Shown: one piece after another, positions 14,490 to 22,525 of the stretch
Layout: each line of letters opens with the position of its first letter
Position numbering within the stretch: the stretch's first letter is position 1
Source: an uncultured Clostridia bacterium
GTDB lineage: Bacteria > Bacillota > Clostridia > Oscillospirales > Butyricicoccaceae
Direction: 5' to 3'
Assembly (NCBI GenBank): GCA_944381055.1
Contig: CALWJQ010000097.1
Span: forward strand, 30,605 to 94,604
DNA length: 64,000 nt
Translations under genes and position numbers: made by a program
The notes under the pieces: model-generated
What the model was told of the DNA's origin: nothing
What the model saw: the letters and a program-made list of their open reading frames with translations, nothing else
The model's database searches: none

Positions 14490-15893
14490 ATGACAGCTTT
14501 TGAAGAATACCTGCACGCCGTGCGCGGCAAAAAAGTCGCTGTGCTGGGCATCGGCGTTTCCAACACGCCCCTGCTGCGGCTTCTGGTCCGCGCGGGCGCC
14601 CGCGTCACCGCCTGCGACAAAAAAAGTGAAGACGAGCTGGGCGAGCGCGCCGCCGAACTGCGCGCCCTGGGCGTCCAGCTCTATACCGGTCCCGACTACC
14701 TCGACGGCGTCGAAGCGTCGGGCGCCGAACTGGTTTTCCGCACGCCCGGCATGCGGCCCGACCTGCCCGCCCTGATGCGCGCCCGTGCGCGCGGCGCCGA
14801 GATCACCAGTGAAATGGAAGTCTTTTTTGCCGTCTGCCCCTGCCCCATCATCGCCGTCACCGGTTCAGACGGCAAAACGACGACCACAACGGTCATCGCT
14901 GAAATGCTGCGCGCCGCCGGACGGCGGGTCTTCCTGGGCGGCAATATCGGCACGCCGCTGCTCGACCGCACCGGCGAAATGTCGGCGGACGATCTGTGCG
15001 TACTCGAGCTTTCATCCTTCCAGCTCATGAGTATGCGCCAGAGCCCGCACATCGCCGTCGTTACCAATCTTGCGCCCAACCACCTGGACGTACACCGCGG
15101 CATGGAAGAATACGTCGACGCTAAGCGCAATATTTTCCGTTTCCAGGCTCCGGACGACGTCCTGGTGCTCAACCTGGACAACGCCGTCACCCGTTCGTTC
15201 GCCGCTGAAAGCCGGGCCGAAGTGCGCTTCTTTTCGCGTCTGGACCGGCCGGTGCACGGCGTCTGGCTCGACGGCACCCGCATCGTCTGCGACGGGCAGG
15301 AACTGATGAATCGCAGCGACATCCGTATCCCCGGCGATCACAACGTCGAAAACTACATGGCCGCCTGCGCCGCCGTCGCCGGGCTGGTTCCCCCTGCTGT
15401 CATGCGGCAGGTCGCCCGCGAATTCCCGGGCGTCGAACACCGGCTGGAACTGGTGCGTGCAATCGGCGGCGCGATGTGGTATAATGATTCCATCGCATCC
15501 AGCCCGACCCGCGCCATTGCCGGCCTTAAATGCTTTGACGGCCCCATCATCCTCATTGCGGGCGGATACGACAAGCACATTCCCTTTGACGGGCTGGGCC
15601 GTGAAATTTGCGCCCGCGTCGGCACGCTGTTGTTATGCGGCGCCACGGCCGACAAAATCGAGGCTGCCGTCCTTGCGGCCGAAGGCGGGCAAAAACCCCG
15701 TATTTTCCGGCTGGACAGCCTGGAAGAGACTGTGCATAAGGCCTGGGAGCTGGCGCAGCCGGGCGACACCGTGCTCTTTTCGCCGGCGTGCGCGTCCTTT
15801 GATCAGTTCCCCAATTTCATGAAGCGCGGCGAGCGCTTCAAAGATCTGGTACGTGCCCTGCCCGAACCCGGCCGGGACGGCAGTTTGCGGTAA
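14490..15893 (+). CDS. murD: UDP-N-acetylmuramoyl-L-alanine:D-glutamate ligase
   Basis: Cytoplasmic peptidoglycan-precursor ligase that adds D-Glu to UDP-MurNAc-L-Ala using ATP. 467 residues. N-terminal Rossmann-like domain with VAVLGIGVSNTPLLRLL (residues 16-32), the Mur-ligase P-loop GSDGKTTTTTVIAEML (about 125-140), the conserved ELSSFQL, NLAPNHLDVH, and the C-terminal domain with NDSIASSPTRAIAGLKCF and LFSPACASFDQFPNFMKRG. It stands alone, not in a dcw cluster, with rnpB divergent upstream. The next gene starts 55 bp downstream on the same strand. Confidence 0.97.
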   Translation: MTAFEEYLHAVRGKKVAVLGIGVSNTPLLRLLVRAGARVTACDKKSEDELGERAAELRALGVQLYTGPDYLDGVEASGAELVFRTPGMRPDLPALMRARARGAEITSEMEVFFAVCPCPIIAVTGSDGKTTTTTVIAEMLRAAGRRVFLGGNIGTPLLDRTGEMSADDLCVLELSSFQLMSMRQSPHIAVVTNLAPNHLDVHRGMEEYVDAKRNIFRFQAPDDVLVLNLDNAVTRSFAAESRAEVRFFSRLDRPVHGVWLDGTRIVCDGQELMNRSDIRIPGDHNVENYMAACAAVAGLVPPAVMRQVAREFPGVEHRLELVRAIGGAMWYNDSIASSPTRAIAGLKCFDGPIILIAGGYDKHIPFDGLGREICARVGTLLLCGATADKIEAAVLAAEGGQKPRIFRLDSLEETVHKAWELAQPGDTVLFSPACASFDQFPNFMKRGERFKDLVRALPEPGRDGSLR

Positions 15894-15948
15894 GACGGGG
15901 GCGACCTCCCCCTGCTTATAGAGAAAATATGAATGAGAGGTGTTGTCA

Positions 15949-16989
15949 TTGGAACTTCGGGACAAACTGAAAAAGCTCGTCAATGCCTATGGCGTTTCCG
16001 GCAATGAGTACGACGTAAGCGCCATTGCTGCCGAGCTGCTGCGCCCCTACGTCGATGAAGTCGACGTCGACGGGTTCGGCAATGTCACCGGTATCCGCCG
16101 CTGCGGCATTCCGGGCGCGAAAAAAGTCATGCTCGACGCGCACTTGGACCAGATCGGTTTTCTCGTCACCGAGATCACCGACGAGGGCTTTCTGCGTTTC
16201 ATGGGCATGGGCGTTGACCAGCGGATGCTGCTGGGCAGCGAGCTGACGGTTCTCACCCAGACAGGCAAGCGCCTGCCCGGCGTCGTCGCCGCCATGCCGC
16301 CCCACCTGCAAAACCCCGGGGACAACAAAAAGTCCGTGCCTATCGATAAAATGGTCGTCGACATCGGCATGACGGGCGAGCAGGCCAAAAAAGAAGTCCG
16401 CATCGGCGATTACATGGCCTTTGCCGGCGACGCCATGGATCTTCTGGGCGACGTTGTCTGCGGCAAATCCATGGACGACCGCGCCTGCTTTGTCTGCATC
16501 CTGCACGCGCTGGAGCTGCTCCGCGGCAAGCCGCTGGCCGTCGACGTCATCGTCACCGGCACCGCCAAAGAAGAGGTCGGCGGCCACGGCGCGATGACCC
16601 GCGCCTGGCACGAGCGGCCTGACCTTGCCATCGCGATCGACGTCTGCCACGCCAAGACCCCCGACGCCGGCCCGGGCGACCGCGTCCACGAGTTTGGCGG
16701 CGGCGCAGTCGTCACCGTGGGCATCAATTCCAACCCGCATTTTGCCCGCCGAATGATGGAAGTGGCGCGCGCCAAAAAAATCCCCTACCAGGTCGATGCC
16801 GCGCCGTCGCACACCGGCACCAACGCCTGGGGCATCCAGGTCATTGCCGAGGGCATCACCACCCTGGTCGTTTCGCTTCCGCTCAAATACATGCACTCGC
16901 CGGTCGAAATGCTGTGCATGCGCGACGTCGAGCATGTCGGCGCACTGCTGGCCGCCTTTGTCGAGGATTTAAAGGAGGGGCAGTTATGA
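15949..16989 (+). CDS. M42-family metallo-aminopeptidase (first of three)
   Basis: Cytosolic co-catalytic metallopeptidase of 346 residues. Metal ligands and catalytic residues can be read: DAHLDQIGF (His), KSMDDR (bridging Asp), AKEEVGGHGA (catalytic Glu and ligand Glu), AIDVCH (Asp) and KYMHSPVE (His). Start placed at TTG 15949 because GAGAGG ends 8 bases upstream; TTG 15943 and GTG 15940 are also in frame but closer to or inside that site. It overlaps the next M42 gene by 4 bases. M42 enzymes are usually large dodecameric aminopeptidases (glutamyl-, lysyl- or leucyl-type) that degrade oligopeptides; specificity is not visible. Confidence 0.9.
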   Translation: MELRDKLKKLVNAYGVSGNEYDVSAIAAELLRPYVDEVDVDGFGNVTGIRRCGIPGAKKVMLDAHLDQIGFLVTEITDEGFLRFMGMGVDQRMLLGSELTVLTQTGKRLPGVVAAMPPHLQNPGDNKKSVPIDKMVVDIGMTGEQAKKEVRIGDYMAFAGDAMDLLGDVVCGKSMDDRACFVCILHALELLRGKPLAVDVIVTGTAKEEVGGHGAMTRAWHERPDLAIAIDVCHAKTPDAGPGDRVHEFGGGAVVTVGINSNPHFARRMMEVARAKKIPYQVDAAPSHTGTNAWGIQVIAEGITTLVVSLPLKYMHSPVEMLCMRDVEHVGALLAAFVEDLKEGQL

Positions 16990-18011
16990 AAGAGCTTTTA
17001 AAAGAGCTGTGCTCGCTGGACGGCGTCGCCGGTTACGAAGACGAGGTCCGCGAGGCCATTATGGAAAAGGCGGCCCCCTATGCCGCTGAAATGACCGTTG
17101 ATCCGCTGGGCAACCTGATTGTGTTCAAAAAGGGCGCGCAGCCGCGCAAGCGCCCCGTCGTGCTGTGCGCGCATATGGACGAGGTCGGTTTTCTGGTTCG
17201 CGACATCACGCCAGACGGCATGATCCGTCTGGCCACGGTCGGCGGCATCGACCCGCGCGTACTTGTCGGCCGCCGTATGAAGGTCGGGCCCAAAAAAGTC
17301 CCCGGCGTCATCTCGATCAAGGCCATCCACCTGACAACGGCCGAAGATCGCAAAACAGCCCCCGGTATTGACCAGCTGTATGTCGACATCGGCGCCCAGA
17401 GCCGTGCCGAGGTGGAAAAGCTGACGCAAATCGGCGATCCCGTCTTTTTTGACAGCGCTTTTTACGAAATGGGCGACCGCTGCGTCAAGAGCAAGGCCAT
17501 CGACGACCGCGTCGGCTGCGCCGTGCTCGTCACCCTGCTGCAGGAAGATCTGCCCTATGACACCTATTTCGTCTTTTCGGTCGGCGAAGAAGTCGGCCGC
17601 GGCAGCGTCGTCGCCGCACAGCGCCTGAACGCCGGCACGGTCTGCGCCGTCGAAGGCACTTCGGCCGCTGACATTCCCGATGTCCCCAAGCACGGCCAGT
17701 CGACCGCGCACCGCGCGGGCGCCGTCGTGTCCATCATGGACAAAGGCACCGTTTACGACCGTGAACTGTACCGCCAGATCACGGCCGAGGCCGACCGCCA
17801 GGGCGTGCGCTGGCAGTACCGCAAGAGCGCCAACGGCGGCACTGACGCCGGCAGCATGCACAAAGCCAATGCCGGCGCGCGCGCCTTTGGCCTGGCCGCG
17901 CCGACCCGCTACATCCACTGCGCCTGCAACGTCGTCCACCTGCCCGACGTCGACGAAGTCGTCAAAATGGCGCGCATTTTCATCAAAGAAACGGGGGAAA
18001 ACAATGTTTAA
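16986..18011 (+). CDS. M42-family metallo-aminopeptidase (second of three)
   Basis: 341-residue paralogue of its neighbours. Ligand motifs: CAHMDEVGF, KAIDDRVGC, GEEVGRGS, AVEGTSAAD and RYIHCACN. Compared with the first paralogue, one carboxylate ligand is Glu instead of Asp and the His motif is IHCACN instead of MHSPVE, a subfamily difference that often goes with other P1 preference. ATG 16986 overlaps the stop of the first gene (ATGA), and the stop overlaps the third gene by 8 bases, so the three are translationally coupled. Confidence 0.9.
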   Translation: MKELLKELCSLDGVAGYEDEVREAIMEKAAPYAAEMTVDPLGNLIVFKKGAQPRKRPVVLCAHMDEVGFLVRDITPDGMIRLATVGGIDPRVLVGRRMKVGPKKVPGVISIKAIHLTTAEDRKTAPGIDQLYVDIGAQSRAEVEKLTQIGDPVFFDSAFYEMGDRCVKSKAIDDRVGCAVLVTLLQEDLPYDTYFVFSVGEEVGRGSVVAAQRLNAGTVCAVEGTSAADIPDVPKHGQSTAHRAGAVVSIMDKGTVYDRELYRQITAEADRQGVRWQYRKSANGGTDAGSMHKANAGARAFGLAAPTRYIHCACNVVHLPDVDEVVKMARIFIKETGENNV

Positions 18012-19023
18012 CATCGTCGAAATCCAGAAAAAGCTTGTCGCCGCGGCTCTGCCGTCCGGCTTTGAAAAGAACGTGGGCGAAGTCCTGGCCGATCTGGCCC
18101 GTCCTTTGGTCGACGAAGTCTACACCGACGTCATGGGAAACGTCATCTGCCACAAAAAGGGCGACGGCAAGCGCCTGATGATGCCCGCCCATATGGATAC
18201 CATCGGCTTTATGGCCACCTATATCGAAGACGGCGGCTTTATTCGCTTCGAAGGCATCGGCGGCCACACCCCCGTCCTGCTTGTCGGCGTCCCCGTCCGT
18301 TTTGAGAACGGCGTGTGCGGCTGCATCCGCGCGGCCGGCCAGAATGAGCTGATCACCAAACCGGCCAACTCGTTCAAGCTGACCGACCTGTACATCGACA
18401 TCGGCGCCAAAGACAAGGAAGAGGCCGAAAAACTGATCAAAATCGGCGACGTCGCCGTCTTCAACAGCCCGACCGTCGAACTGGCCGGCAACAACGTCAT
18501 GACCCCCTATGCCGACGACCTGATCAGCTGTGTTGTTCTGCTGCTCGCCATGGAGCACCTCAAGGACAAAAAGGTTAAAAACGACCTGTATTTCGTCTTC
18601 TCCGTCCAGGAAGAAGTCGGCCTGCGCGGCGCGATGACGGCGGCTTACCACATCGACCCGTACATGGGCATCGCCGTCGATGTGTGCGGAACGGGCGACA
18701 CCCCGACGTCGACTATCAAAATGGCCGTCAAGGTCGGCGAAGGCCCGACCATCAAAATCAAGGACGGTTCGCTCATCTGCAACCCGCAGGCCGTCGCCCA
18801 CATGCGCAAGGCTGCCGACGAGATCGGCGTCAAATACCAGGACGAAATCCTGCTGTCCGGCGGCACCGACAGCGGCGCCATGCAGCGCACCCGCGGCGGC
18901 GTGTATTCGGGCTGCATCAGCATCCCCACCCGCCACATCCACTCCCCCTCTGAAATCTTCAACAAAAAAGATGTCGAAGATGCGGGACGCCTTCTGGCGC
19001 AGTGTGCGCTCAACGAACTGTAA
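18004..19023 (+). CDS. M42-family metallo-aminopeptidase (third of three)
   Basis: 339 residues. Ligand motifs: PAHMDTIGF, PYADDLIS, QEEVGLRGA, AVDVCGT and RHIHSPSE. The usual Arg after the bridging Asp pair (DDR) is Leu here (ADDLIS), a departure from the first two paralogues; the metal-binding residues themselves are kept. It ends the three-gene run. The different active-site surroundings of the three proteins suggest a set of aminopeptidases with complementary specificity, or a hetero-oligomer as described for archaeal TET peptidases; this is inference. Confidence 0.9.
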   Translation: MFNIVEIQKKLVAAALPSGFEKNVGEVLADLARPLVDEVYTDVMGNVICHKKGDGKRLMMPAHMDTIGFMATYIEDGGFIRFEGIGGHTPVLLVGVPVRFENGVCGCIRAAGQNELITKPANSFKLTDLYIDIGAKDKEEAEKLIKIGDVAVFNSPTVELAGNNVMTPYADDLISCVVLLLAMEHLKDKKVKNDLYFVFSVQEEVGLRGAMTAAYHIDPYMGIAVDVCGTGDTPTSTIKMAVKVGEGPTIKIKDGSLICNPQAVAHMRKAADEIGVKYQDEILLSGGTDSGAMQRTRGGVYSGCISIPTRHIHSPSEIFNKKDVEDAGRLLAQCALNEL

Positions 19024-19042
19024 TTTTCCGTTCTTCATCCAC

Positions 19043-19067
19043 CAGGGGGGACAAACCGTCCCCCCTG
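19043..19067 (+). terminator. GC-rich hairpin after the M42 operon
   Basis: Stem CAGGGGGGAC (19043-19052) with GTCCCCCCTG (19058-19067), loop AAACC. The following sequence ATTCTTGCTGCTTTT is only partly T-rich, so termination may be incomplete and read into the next gene is possible. Confidence 0.55.
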
Positions 19068-19114
19068 ATTCTTGCTGCTTTTACTTCGGAACAAACCATA
19101 AAGGAGCTGCATGT

Positions 19115-20371
19115 ATGCAGGATTTTTCATTTTCGCCCGAGCTGCTCGCGCTGGCCGACAGGGCAGAAGACAAGGCCCGGCGGCGCTTTGCGGCCATCGA
19201 CGCCGTTTCGCAGCAGTGTACGGCGCGGGTTCTGGCGGCCTTTGCACGCCACCGGGTCTCGGACGCATGCTTTGGCGGCACGACGGGCTACGGCTATGAC
19301 GATGTCGGCCGCGAGCGCTTAGAGGCCGTTTATGCCGATGTATTCGGCTGCGAAAAGGCGCTGGTGCGCCACAGCTTTGTCAACGGGACGCATGCCATCG
19401 CCTGCGCCATGTTTTCCGCTGTCAAGACGGGCGACACGCTTCTGTCCGTCACGGGCGGCGTATACGACACCCTGCGCACCGTCGCCGGCGCGCACGGCGC
19501 GCTGGGCGGCACCTTTGCCGACTACGGCATCGGCTACCGCGAAGTGCCTCTTAAAGGCGGCGCGCCCGACTTCCCCGCCATCCGCGAAGCGGCGGCCGCA
19601 AAAGACGTCCGGGCCGTTTTCATCCAGCGTTCGCGCGGGTACGGCGACCGCAAAAGCCTGACAAGCGCCGAAATCGGTGAGCTCTGCGCCCTTGTCCGGT
19701 CGGTCAACCCCGGCGCCGCCGTCATCGTGGACAACTGCTACGGCGAGTTCTGCGAGACGGCTGAACCGACGCACCACGGCGCCGATCTCATTTGCGGTTC
19801 GCTCATCAAAAATCCCGGCGGCGGCCTGGCGCCTTCGGGCGGATACGTCGCCGGGCGCGCCGACCTGGTCGAAAAGGCGGCTTTCCGCCTGACTGTGCCC
19901 GGAATCGGCGGCGAATGCGGGCCGACGCTTGGACTCAACCGCGCGCTCTTCCAGGGCTTTTTCATGGCCCCGCACACGGTGGCGCAGGCGTTAAAGACAG
20001 CCGTTTTCTGTGCCGCGCTGCTTGAAGATCTGGGCTGCGACCTGTCCCCCCGCTGGGACGAGGATCGCTGCGACATCATCCAGACCATCCGCTTCGGCTC
20101 GCCCGATCCCCTTTTGGCGTTCTGCCGCGGCATCCAGGCCGGCGCGCCGGTCGACGCCTATGTCACGCCCGAGCCGTGGGACATGCCGGGTTATGACTGC
20201 CCGGTCGTCATGGCGGCCGGCGCTTTTGTCCAGGGGGCTTCCATCGAACTTTCCTGCGACGCACCTATGCGTCCGCCCTATATCGCCTATTTACAGGGCG
20301 GCCTGACTTATGAATCGGGCAAGCTGGGCATCCTGACGGCGGCGCAGGGCATGATCGACGCAAAAAAATAA
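19115..20371 (+). CDS. YnbB-like PLP-dependent methionine gamma-lyase-family protein
   Basis: 418-residue protein of the family long called aluminium-resistance protein (YnbB in B. subtilis), related to cystathionine/methionine gamma-lyases. Seen: GTTGYGYDDVGRERLEAVYADVFG near residue 53, RHSFVNGTHAIACAMFSAVKTGD, IQRSRGYGDRKSLT, IVDNCYGEFCE (PLP Asp) and GSLIKNPGGGLAPSGGYVAGR with the Schiff-base Lys in SLIKNPGG. Start at ATG 19115, with AAGGAG 8 bases upstream; an ATG 4 bases earlier is out of frame. Physiological substrate is not established in the family. Confidence 0.88.
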   Translation: MQDFSFSPELLALADRAEDKARRRFAAIDAVSQQCTARVLAAFARHRVSDACFGGTTGYGYDDVGRERLEAVYADVFGCEKALVRHSFVNGTHAIACAMFSAVKTGDTLLSVTGGVYDTLRTVAGAHGALGGTFADYGIGYREVPLKGGAPDFPAIREAAAAKDVRAVFIQRSRGYGDRKSLTSAEIGELCALVRSVNPGAAVIVDNCYGEFCETAEPTHHGADLICGSLIKNPGGGLAPSGGYVAGRADLVEKAAFRLTVPGIGGECGPTLGLNRALFQGFFMAPHTVAQALKTAVFCAALLEDLGCDLSPRWDEDRCDIIQTIRFGSPDPLLAFCRGIQAGAPVDAYVTPEPWDMPGYDCPVVMAAGAFVQGASIELSCDAPMRPPYIAYLQGGLTYESGKLGILTAAQGMIDAKK

Positions 20372-20380
20372 AAATTTCCG

Positions 20381-20421
20381 GCTGCCGAAGCGCTTGTCTG
20401 TCTTCGGCAGCTCTTTTATTT
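20381..20421 (+). terminator. Intrinsic terminator of the ynbB-like gene
   Basis: GCTGCCGAAG (20381-20390) pairs with CTTCGGCAGC (20402-20411); TCTTTTATTTT follows. Confidence 0.85.
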
Positions 20422-20496
20422 TGTCACGGATAAAACGCGGCATCCGGCGAAAAATAACTGCGTAAGCACCCAATTTCACATTGCGGAGGGATTTTT

Positions 20497-21054
20497 ATGA
20501 AAAAAAAGGCAACGCTGTGCCTGGCGCTTTCGCTGGCCCTGCTGCTTTTTGCCGCCGGCTGCAGCCGTGACGACGATAAAACGACCGGCACGAACAACGA
20601 CGCCGCCCCAAACGCCCCGTCGGACAGCACAGACGAAAACACCGGCAGCGATTCCGACGCTGCGCAGCCCGGCGAAGGCAGCGAAACCGCCAAAGACAAC
20701 ATGTCGACGCTGCGCGGACTGATCGGCAAAGCGGACGACGAACTTATCAAAGCCTTTGGCGAGGGCGAGGCCGTCGTCGAAGACGCGCTGACCACCGGCC
20801 GCCGCTACACCATGAACCTTTTGGGCGAAGACATGCCGGTCCACGTTGCGCTGGACAAGGACGGCAAAGTGGTTTCGGCCAACGCCGAACTGCCCGACAG
20901 CGACGAAGACCGCTGGAACAAGGCGCTGACCGACGCTTTCGGCGACCCCGAAACCGTTGACGACCGCCCCCAATGGATCAAGGACGGCATGATTTATTCC
21001 ATTCAAAAGGCCAACGACAAGCTGGCCCTGATGATCACCGGTCAGTCTGCCTGA
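20497..21054 (+). CDS. Putative lipoprotein of unknown function
   Basis: 185 residues; a type II signal peptide with lipobox LFAAGC (Cys at residue 22), then an acidic, low-complexity linker of about 45 residues (rich in Asp, Asn, Thr, Ser) and a compact C-terminal domain of about 110 residues (LRGLIGKADDELIKAFGEGEAVV to the end). The C-terminal part has the look of SmpA/OmlA-like small beta folds but no confident family match. GGAGGG precedes the ATG. Monocistronic: terminators lie on both sides. Confidence 0.72.
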   Translation: MKKKATLCLALSLALLLFAAGCSRDDDKTTGTNNDAAPNAPSDSTDENTGSDSDAAQPGEGSETAKDNMSTLRGLIGKADDELIKAFGEGEAVVEDALTTGRRYTMNLLGEDMPVHVALDKDGKVVSANAELPDSDEDRWNKALTDAFGDPETVDDRPQWIKDGMIYSIQKANDKLALMITGQSA

Positions 21055-21058
21055 CCGC

Positions 21059-21083
21059 AAGACGGCGCAAGCCGTCTTTTTTT
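21059..21083 (+). terminator. Intrinsic terminator of the lipoprotein gene
   Basis: AAGACGGC (21059-21066), loop GCAA, GCCGTCTT (21071-21078), then TTTTT. Confidence 0.88.
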
Positions 21084-21087
21084 GTTC

Positions 21088-21116
21088 TTGTCCGCGCCTG
21101 CCCCCTGTGCTACAAT
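21088..21116 (+). promoter_or_regulatory. Promoter of lrgAB
   Basis: TTGTCC (21088-21093), 17-bp spacer, TACAAT (21111-21116), 27 bp before the lrgA ATG. Confidence 0.65.
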
Positions 21117-21143
21117 AAAGGCAGTCTGACAAGGGGGAATTTC

Positions 21144-21500
21144 ATGAGCCTTATCTTTGAATTCGGCGTGATCCTGGCCGTCTGCCTGGCCGGCGAGCTG
21201 CTGCACGCCCTGCTTCCGCTGCCCGTTCCCGCCAGCATTTACGGCCTTTGCCTTCTTCTGCTCCTGCTGCTGACCGGCGTTGTCAAAGAACGGCAAATCG
21301 CCCGCGCCTCTGGCTTTTTGCTGGACATCATGGCTCTTTTGTTCGTTCCCGCTGCGGCGGGGATTCTGGCCGTGCGCGATGAAGCCAGCCGGCTGCTGCT
21401 GCCGCTCATGATCGCCGTCCTGCCGGTCACAGCAGGCGTTATGGCCGTGACCGGGCTGAGCGTACAGGCGGTTCGGCGGCGCCAGAGGAAAAACAAATGA
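21144..21500 (+). CDS. lrgA: CidA/LrgA-family membrane protein
   Basis: 118 residues, four transmembrane helices, holin-like family. Contains the characteristic LPLPVPASIYGLCLLLLLLL and LLFVPAAAGILAVRDE stretches. Partner of LrgB; in other bacteria the pair affects murein hydrolase export, autolysis and pyruvate or other small-acid transport. ATG 21144 is preceded by AAGGGGGAAT. The stop overlaps the lrgB ATG by 4 bases. Confidence 0.92.
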   Translation: MSLIFEFGVILAVCLAGELLHALLPLPVPASIYGLCLLLLLLLTGVVKERQIARASGFLLDIMALLFVPAAAGILAVRDEASRLLLPLMIAVLPVTAGVMAVTGLSVQAVRRRQRKNK

Positions 21501-22192
21501 TGGATCTTCTGATAAACTCGTCATATTTTGCCGTTTTGCTGACCATCGGCGCCTTCTATGCCGGACAGGCGGTCCGCCGCCGCACCGGGCTCGACATCGC
21601 CAACCCCCTGCTCATTGCGGTGCTCATTGTCATCGCTGTTCTGCTCGCGCTCGGCGTCGATATTGAAACCTATCAGGCCGGCGCGCAGTTCGTCAGCTGG
21701 CTTCTGACGCCGGCGACCGTCTGCCTGGCCCTGCCCCTGTACCGCCAGATCAGCGTGCTGCGCCGCAATGCGGCCGCCGCCATCACCGGCGTGCTGATGG
21801 GAGTGTTGTCAAGCGCTGTTTTTATCGCACTGCTCGCGCTGGTTTTGGGGCTGAACGCACGCGAAACCGCGACACTGCTTCCCAAGTCGGTGACCACGGC
21901 CATCGGCGTCGGGATTTCCGAAGAGCTGGGCGGCATCCCGGCCCTGACGGTAGCCGCTATCATTTTGACCGGGTTGTGCGGGAACCTGATGGCGCGGCCG
22001 CTGTGCCGCCTGCTGAAAATCACCGATCCGGTGGCGCGCGGCCTGACCATCGGAGCGTCAAGCCACGCCATCGGGACGGCCAAAGCGCTGGAAATGGGCG
22101 AGGTCGAGGGTGCGATGAGCTCGGCCGCCGTTGCGGTCTGCGGTCTGGTCACGGTTTTTGCAGCACCGCTTTTCATGCGTTTTTTCGCCTGA
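21497..22192 (+). CDS. lrgB: CidB/LrgB-family membrane protein
   Basis: 231 residues with seven or eight hydrophobic helices. Family markers: NPLLIAVLIVI, the central LLPKSVTTAIGVGISEELGG and the C-terminal GASSHAIGTAKALEMGEVEGAMSSAAV. Cotranscribed and translationally coupled with lrgA. No LytSR-type regulator is adjacent. Confidence 0.94.
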   Translation: MMDLLINSSYFAVLLTIGAFYAGQAVRRRTGLDIANPLLIAVLIVIAVLLALGVDIETYQAGAQFVSWLLTPATVCLALPLYRQISVLRRNAAAAITGVLMGVLSSAVFIALLALVLGLNARETATLLPKSVTTAIGVGISEELGGIPALTVAAIILTGLCGNLMARPLCRLLKITDPVARGLTIGASSHAIGTAKALEMGEVEGAMSSAAVAVCGLVTVFAAPLFMRFFA

Positions 22193-22200
22193 GCAGGCAA

Positions 22201-22227
22201 AAGGCCCGGCATTCCGTGCCGGGCCTT
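22201..22227. terminator. Bidirectional terminator between lrgB and the larA operon
   Basis: AAGGCCCGGCA (22201-22211) pairs with TGCCGGGCCTT (22217-22227), loop TTCCG; serves the convergent operons, which end 9 bp and 2 bp away. Confidence 0.8.
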
Positions 22228-22228
22228 G

Positions 22229-22516
22229 TTACAGCAGGCATCCCAGTGCAATGTCCTGCCACGCCTGGTAAAACGCTTTCCCTTCGAGCAGCGCGTGCCG
22301 GACAAGGGATTCTGTGCTGTCAAACGCCTGTTCCTGCTCGTCCAGCCACAATGAAACGGTTTTTGCAGACCCGGATCGGGATATAAACCCCGGCCTGCCC
22401 TGCCAATCAAATTCCAGTTCACGGCCATGATCGATCAGCCAGATAAGCGCGGAAAGCGCTTTTTTGTCAAACAATTCACGGACTATCCGGTCGTGCAGCG
22501 AAACGGTTTCCTGCAT
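22229..22516 (-). CDS. Small uncharacterised protein encoded after the LarA homologue
   Basis: 95 residues, predicted cytoplasmic and mostly helical, no transmembrane segment and no motif I recognise. The ATG has AGGGA 7 bases upstream, and it begins 9 bp after the racemase stop, so the two are one transcription unit. The middle segment RELEFDWQGRPGFISRSGSAKTVSLWLDEQEQ looks like a small beta-rich region. A function in lactate or hydroxy-acid metabolism would be guesswork. Confidence 0.65.
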   Translation of the reverse strand: MQETVSLHDRIVRELFDKKALSALIWLIDHGRELEFDWQGRPGFISRSGSAKTVSLWLDEQEQAFDSTESLVRHALLEGKAFYQAWQDIALGCLL

Positions 22517-22525
22517 TGTTTTTCC

